This document shows, piece after piece, positions 6,312 through 9,409 of a stretch of 9,409 bases of DNA (its first letter is position 1; every line of letters begins with the position of its first letter). A program made the translations under genes and the position numbers. The notes under the pieces were generated by a model that saw only the letters and a program-made list of their open reading frames with translations, was not told the DNA's origin and ran no database searches. Origin of the DNA: Bacteroidota bacterium (lineage in GTDB: Bacteria; Bacteroidota; Bacteroidia; 2-12-FULL-35-15); the NCBI GenBank assembly GCA_026391935.1, contig JAPLDC010000408.1:1-9409 (forward strand), in the 5' to 3' direction.

Positions 6312-6779
6312 ATGTTCAGTCCTGATTTCATTGATTTTATCAAGATACTAAATAAACACCATGTTGAATATATGATCATAGGTGGATATGCAGTTGGGCT
6401 TCATGGTTATCCAAGATATACAGGAGATTTGGATATTTGGATTAAAATTTCGGAGACCAATGCAAATAAAATGCTAACTGTTTTAAATGAGTTTGGTGTT
6501 CATATTCCGAATTTAACAAAAGAAGATTTCTTAAGAGAAAATCCTTTATCGGGAGTTCATTTTGGACGTGAACCATTGCGGATAGATATTCTAAATACTA
6601 TTGACGGAGTAAAATTTGAAGCGTGTTATCCCAATAAACAAACGACAGTTTTTGAAGGAACAACAATACATTACATCCACTTCAATGATCTAAAGAAAAA
6701 TAAATTAAGTTCAGGCAGAACAAAAGATAAAGCGGACATTGAAGAACTCGAGGCAAAATTAAAAAAGAAAAAATCGTAA
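6312..6779 (+). CDS. Minimal nucleotidyltransferase (AbiEii/MNT-like fold)
   Basis: A 155-residue protein with the marks of the DNA polymerase beta-type nucleotidyltransferase fold: IIGGYAVGLHGYPRYTGDLDIWI (residues 22-44) holds the GG of the helix-turn and the D39-x-D41 metal pair, and RID at 90-92 gives the third acidic residue (D92). The segment SSGRTKDKADIEEL (133-146) matches the R-x-KD-x-x-D conserved near the C-terminus of this group. All catalytic residues appear intact. Relatives are annotated as nucleotidyltransferase or AbiEii-type toxin. Well-studied members act by transferring nucleotides to tRNA or proteins, but the target here is unknown. It starts 2 nt after the small upstream gene, forming a compact two-gene cassette with its own promoter between two housekeeping genes. 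The lysine-rich end (KLKKKKS) could aid nucleic-acid binding. It converges with rsmG, 25 nt apart. Confidence 0.85.
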   Translation: MFSPDFIDFIKILNKHHVEYMIIGGYAVGLHGYPRYTGDLDIWIKISETNANKMLTVLNEFGVHIPNLTKEDFLRENPLSGVHFGREPLRIDILNTIDGVKFEACYPNKQTTVFEGTTIHYIHFNDLKKNKLSSGRTKDKADIEELEAKLKKKKS

Positions 6780-6804
6780 TATTATTTTGTTCGTTATTAT
6801 ATAA

Positions 6805-7434
6805 TTACATCGGTAGATACACCACTTTTTTTGTCTCAAAAAATTCTTCTGAAAAATATTCTTTCAGGTCATGTAAGACAACACGTTTCTTGAAATCTTT
6901 GAACTCTTCTGTTAGGTCGCCACCTTTTAAATAAAGTATTCCATTAGGTAATGGATTGAACTGCTTTTTGCTGATCTTATTTTGCATCCAACGATAAAAA
7001 GTTGAAAATTCGGTAACGGCACGACTCACTACAAACTCAAATTTTTCATTCACCTCTTCGGCACGAATATGTTCCGCTCTCACATTTTTTAATCCGAGGG
7101 CTTTTGCGACTTCTTCCACCACTTTTATTTTTTTTCCGATAGAATCAACAAGAAAAAAATTTGTTTCAGGGAAAAGTATCGCTAGAGGAATTCCCGGAAA
7201 TCCGCCTCCGCAACCCACATCCATCACATTCGTATTGGGCTTGAAGTCCATCACTTTTGCAATACCCAATGAATGCAGTACATGACGCTCATAAAGCAGA
7301 TCAATATCTTTTCTGGAGATCACGTTGATCTGAGCATTCCATTCCTCATACAAAGGTTGCAGCTGTATAAACTGCTCTTGCTGCGTTTGGGTGATAGTTG
7401 GAAAATACTTGAGGATGATTGAAATGTCTGACAT
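6805..7434 (-). CDS. rsmG: 16S rRNA (guanine-527-N7)-methyltransferase RsmG
   Basis: A 209-residue cytoplasmic methyltransferase that adds the m7G mark at position 527 of 16S rRNA using S-adenosylmethionine. Loss of RsmG is known to give low-level streptomycin resistance in other bacteria. Visible motifs are WNAQINVISRKD (residues 32-43, the family's N-L/I-x-S-R/T block), ERHVLHSL (49-56), the SAM-binding MDVGCGGGFPGIPLA (71-85), the acidic VD (96-97) and SRAV (137-140). The length is normal for the family (about 200-215). The ATG at 7434 fits the usual N-terminus. Its promoter is probably TATCTTTG at 7520-7513, giving a leader of about 75 nt, so it is likely transcribed separately from the repeat-protein cluster upstream on the same strand. 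Confidence 0.96.
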   Translation of the reverse strand: MSDISIILKYFPTITQTQQEQFIQLQPLYEEWNAQINVISRKDIDLLYERHVLHSLGIAKVMDFKPNTNVMDVGCGGGFPGIPLAILFPETNFFLVDSIGKKIKVVEEVAKALGLKNVRAEHIRAEEVNEKFEFVVSRAVTEFSTFYRWMQNKISKKQFNPLPNGILYLKGGDLTEEFKDFKKRVVLHDLKEYFSEEFFETKKVVYLPM

Positions 7435-7512
7435 TGTTCTAACGCTTGTTATATTAAAAAACCGCCATTAATACTTTTTATACTAAAATGGAGTACTTCA
7501 ATTCTGCTCTCA

Positions 7513-7520
7513 CAAAGATA
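7513..7520 (-). promoter_or_regulatory. Putative -7 box of rsmG
   Basis: TATCTTTG on the minus strand fits TAnnTTTG exactly and is identical to the rpmH -7 box. It lies 79 nt before the rsmG ATG. I see no clear TTG at -33, so the confidence is moderate. Confidence 0.5.
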
Positions 7521-7564
7521 ATGGAATAATTACTGTTTTTTTAGACTCTCTTTGATCACTGTTT

Positions 7565-8029
7565 TTAATATGGTCCAATAAGAACAGCAACGATTGAATA
7601 TTTTAAAATCCCAACGAATGTTGCTAAACAATCGGAATAGTTGGTTGAATTACCTTGATATACTTTCTTGCCATCAATAGTTAATAGACAATCAGAATAA
7701 TTTGTTGAGTTCGCTTTGTAAATTTTTCCATTGCTGATCGTATACAAGCAGTCGGAATAGTTGGTTGAATTTCCTTTGTACATTTTATCTCCACTAATTG
7801 TAAAAAGACAGTCGGAATAATTTGTAGAGTTTCCTGAAAATACCTTGTTACCGTCCAAGGTAAATTTACAATCAGAATAATTTGTTGAATTCCCTTTATA
7901 TATTTTATCCCCACTTATTGTATATAAGCAATCGGAATAATTTGTAGAATTTCCGGAGTAAACTTTATCTTGAGCATTTACGGCTCCGAATAGCAGCAAC
8001 ATTGTTGCTAGAAATAATAACTTTTTCAT
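7565..8029 (-). CDS. Secreted protein of six 20-residue NSTNYSDC repeats
   Basis: A 154-residue protein. Residues 1-19 look like a Sec signal peptide (MKKLLFLATM then a hydrophobic stretch ending VNA before QDK), so it is predicted to be periplasmic or secreted. Residues 21-140 are exactly six 20-residue repeats of the form DKxYxGNSTNYSDCLYTISG. The octet NSTNYSDC is invariant in all six, giving one cysteine per repeat (C34, 54, 74, 94, 114, 134). The last 14 residues (ILKYSIVAVLIGPY) are hydrophobic and act as a different end cap. Strong Y/T/I/V alternation suggests short beta strands, maybe a solenoid or beta-barrel-like stack; this is inferred. I recall similar repeats in other Bacteroidota proteins without an assigned function. 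It begins 46 nt after the sigma factor stop with no terminator between, so the two may be co-transcribed. No sorting domain or lipobox is seen. Confidence 0.85.
   Translation of the reverse strand: MKKLLFLATMLLLFGAVNAQDKVYSGNSTNYSDCLYTISGDKIYKGNSTNYSDCKFTLDGNKVFSGNSTNYSDCLFTISGDKMYKGNSTNYSDCLYTISNGKIYKANSTNYSDCLLTIDGKKVYQGNSTNYSDCLATFVGILKYSIVAVLIGPY
7610..7969 (-). repeat. Six tandem 60-bp coding repeats
   Basis: The unit is exactly 60 bp, with no insertions or deletions, and encodes 20 residues. The segment encoding NSTNYSDC is re-spelled with many synonymous changes from copy to copy (for example GGAATA-ATT-TGT against GGAATA-GTT-GGT on the plus strand), while the protein octet stays fixed. 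This points to age plus selection on the protein, not a fresh slippage expansion. Units 1 and 3, and 2 and 4, are more alike, hinting at duplication of a 120-bp pair. Confidence 0.9.
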
Positions 8030-8075
8030 TTTTGCTGATCAATCTGTTATTTAAAAAGGCTTCTGAACAAATGAA

Positions 8076-8693
8076 CTAGATCTTCCCTTCAGCATTCTTT
8101 AAAATGTTCGCCAGAAATTCGCGGGCTCTGAACAATTGTGCTTTCACGGTGCCTAGCGGCAGATCAAGTTTCTCAGCAATCTCTTCATACGATAATTCAT
8201 CGAAATAACGCATCTCCACCAACACACGGTAACGAGGTTTTAATTTCTCCACCACATCACGCATGTGTTTTACCTTTTGCTTCCTCACCATGCTCTCCTC
8301 AGGATTCAAGCCTTCCGCTTTAATATCCATGCTCATTTCACCACCTTCATCATTTTCAAATGTGCGATCAATTGAAAAGGTGGTCATCTTTTTTTTTCTG
8401 ATAAAATCGATACAGTTATTGGACGCTATTTTAAAAAGCCAGGTACTAAAGGCATAGTTAGGCGTATATTGGCTCAATCTCTTAAAGGCTTTACCAAAGG
8501 CTTCTATGGTCAAATCATCGGCATCATCCTTATTGTTAACCATTTTGAGTAACATAAAATAAACAGAATCGCGATAACGACCCATCAATTCGGCGTACGC
8601 CTTTTGATCTCCTTTTTCTAAAGCTGCACGTATCAAATGAAAATCGTGTACCGCCTTTACTGAAAGATTTGGGTCAAACTCTAATTCATCCAT
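8076..8693 (-). CDS. ECF-type RNA polymerase sigma factor
   Basis: A 205-residue sigma-70 family protein of the ECF kind, having only regions 2 and 4. Region 2 covers about residues 24-100: YRDSVYFMLLKMVNNKDDADDLTIEAFGKAF for core binding, then YAFSTWLFKIASNNCIDFIRKKK for -10 recognition. A 40-residue acidic linker follows. Region 4 covers about 143-195 with the helix-turn-helix LSYEEIAEKLDLPLGTVKAQLFRARE (167-192). It would direct RNA polymerase to a special promoter set. No anti-sigma factor gene lies next to it: upstream is a glycosyltransferase ending 27 nt before and downstream a secreted repeat protein 46 nt after. Control could thus be by transcription or by a distant anti-sigma. The ATG at 8693 (MDELEFDPNL) is preferred; the target genes cannot be read here. 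Confidence 0.92.
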   Translation of the reverse strand: MDELEFDPNLSVKAVHDFHLIRAALEKGDQKAYAELMGRYRDSVYFMLLKMVNNKDDADDLTIEAFGKAFKRLSQYTPNYAFSTWLFKIASNNCIDFIRKKKMTTFSIDRTFENDEGGEMSMDIKAEGLNPEESMVRKQKVKHMRDVVEKLKPRYRVLVEMRYFDELSYEEIAEKLDLPLGTVKAQLFRAREFLANILKNAEGKI

Positions 8694-8720
8694 AATTTAC
8701 GCAACAGTTTATTTAATGTA

Positions 8721-9409
8721 CTATTTCCACTTATTCTTTTTGATGAACATATTGGATACCGTGATCATCGGATAAACAAATAACAATACTATTTCCATCA
8801 TAGGTGCCAACATCAACAAATCTTTTTCGGACAATTGATTCATCGATTTGTTAAAGATAATCATTTGAATTAACATTCGTAAAGCAAAAATAGACAAAAC
8901 AATTAAAGGGTAAAACTGAAATATCAGAGATACTACAAATGATATAAAAAATAAATATTGGCTACCACTCAACAACATCAAACGGAATTTGCTAGCGGAA
9001 TTATACATTTTAAAGGTGGTAACATGCCTGCGCTTTTGACGGAACCAGGATTTGAATGTTTTTTTTACCCTCGATATCGTATGATTATCAACACTGATCT
9101 CGATCTTCGAATTTCGTTTTGTAGCTGCCTCATTCACAAAAAGATCATCATCACCCGATTCTATCTGGTAATGTGAAGCAAATCCTTTCATCTTAAAAAA
9201 CAGCGACTTTTTATACGCCAAATTTCTTCCGGTACCCATATATGTTTTCCGCGCCAATGCAAAAGATAAGAACTGAACTGCGATCATGAATGTATCAAAA
9301 CGAATGATCTTATTTATGAAAGTACTCTGCTTTTCATACGCCCCATACCCCAATACTATTTCTGTTTCTTCAGAAAAATGTTGCATCATATTGCGCAACC
9401 AATCTTTGC
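8721..9409 (-). CDS. GT2-family membrane glycosyltransferase, C-terminal part
   Basis: This gene is cut by the right edge; the frame is open to the end (the last visible codons give K-D-W-L-R-N-M-M). The 5' portion with the nucleotide-sugar site is missing. Visible are MGTGRNLAY (54-62, counted from the L of W-L-R-N, codon at 9398), the acidic ESGDDDLFVNEAA (80-92), which carries the likely catalytic acidic cluster, and QKRRH (121-125), close to the Q-x-x-R-W type acceptor motif of family 2 glycosyltransferases. Two or three membrane helices follow (about 143-160, 162-183, 194-219), ending in a lysine-rich cytoplasmic tail. This suggests an inner-membrane enzyme for surface glycan or lipid glycosylation; donor and acceptor are unknown. 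The TTG at 9398 is not a real start. The stop is 27 nt before the sigma factor gene, so both are likely in one operon. Confidence 0.88.
   Translation of the reverse strand, partial: KDWLRNMMQHFSEETEIVLGYGAYEKQSTFINKIIRFDTFMIAVQFLSFALARKTYMGTGRNLAYKKSLFFKMKGFASHYQIESGDDDLFVNEAATKRNSKIEISVDNHTISRVKKTFKSWFRQKRRHVTTFKMYNSASKFRLMLLSGSQYLFFISFVVSLIFQFYPLIVLSIFALRMLIQMIIFNKSMNQLSEKDLLMLAPMMEIVLLFVYPMITVSNMFIKKNKWK

Noticed and set aside
6775..6808. AT-rich inverted repeat between the nucleotidyltransferase and rsmG as a terminator
   Set aside because: The pairing is short, AT-only and interrupted; not strong enough to call.
7565..7612. Frameshift giving the odd hydrophobic end of the repeat protein
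   Set aside because: The end reads smoothly from the sixth repeat with no better continuation in another frame, and a differing end cap is normal in repeat proteins.
7681..7914. Second open frame within the repeat gene
   Set aside because: A 60-bp period is a multiple of three, so other frames also repeat and stay open; it has no independent coding sign.
7610..7969. CRISPR array
   Set aside because: The 60-bp units are contiguous, diverged and translate to a regular protein; there are no unique spacers.

Overview
The window looks like a piece of a Bacteroidota chromosome. The reasons are the -7 promoter boxes of the form TAnnTTTG (seen upstream of rpmH, the ABC transporter, the small-protein/nucleotidyltransferase pair and rsmG), the lack of Shine-Dalgarno sites, a CarB without the C-terminal allosteric domain, and a Bacteroidota-type L34. 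The DNA is AT-rich. This is a reading by eye, with no database search.

Layout from left to right: (i) the 3' part of a PaiB-like FMN-binding protein (+), cut by the left edge. (ii) A 395-nt gene-free stretch with a large composite palindrome (534-682) built like a pair of REP sequences, a terminator hairpin shared by the convergent genes, and a second short REP-like hairpin. (iii) carB on the minus strand (3620 down to 804), interrupted by one in-frame TAA at 2163-2165; the frame is the same on both sides. (iv) A short gap with another REP-like hairpin and the rpmH terminator, then rpmH (53 aa, minus) with a good promoter. (v) A divergent ABC exporter half-transporter (+). (vi) A two-gene cassette with its own promoter: a 62-aa protein and a minimal nucleotidyltransferase, resembling an uncharacterised toxin-antitoxin-like pair. 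(vii) rsmG on the minus strand, convergent with the cassette. (viii) A minus-strand cluster that probably forms one transcription unit: a membrane-linked GT2 glycosyltransferase (cut by the right edge), an ECF sigma factor, and a small secreted protein made of six 20-residue repeats, each with one cysteine.

Most genes are housekeeping: pyrimidine/arginine precursor synthesis (carB), ribosome (rpmH) and 16S rRNA modification (rsmG). The unusual items are the nonsense codon splitting carB, the GTAG-flanked inverted REP pair, the small-protein/nucleotidyltransferase cassette and the 20-aa repeat exoprotein next to a sigma factor with no adjacent anti-sigma gene.
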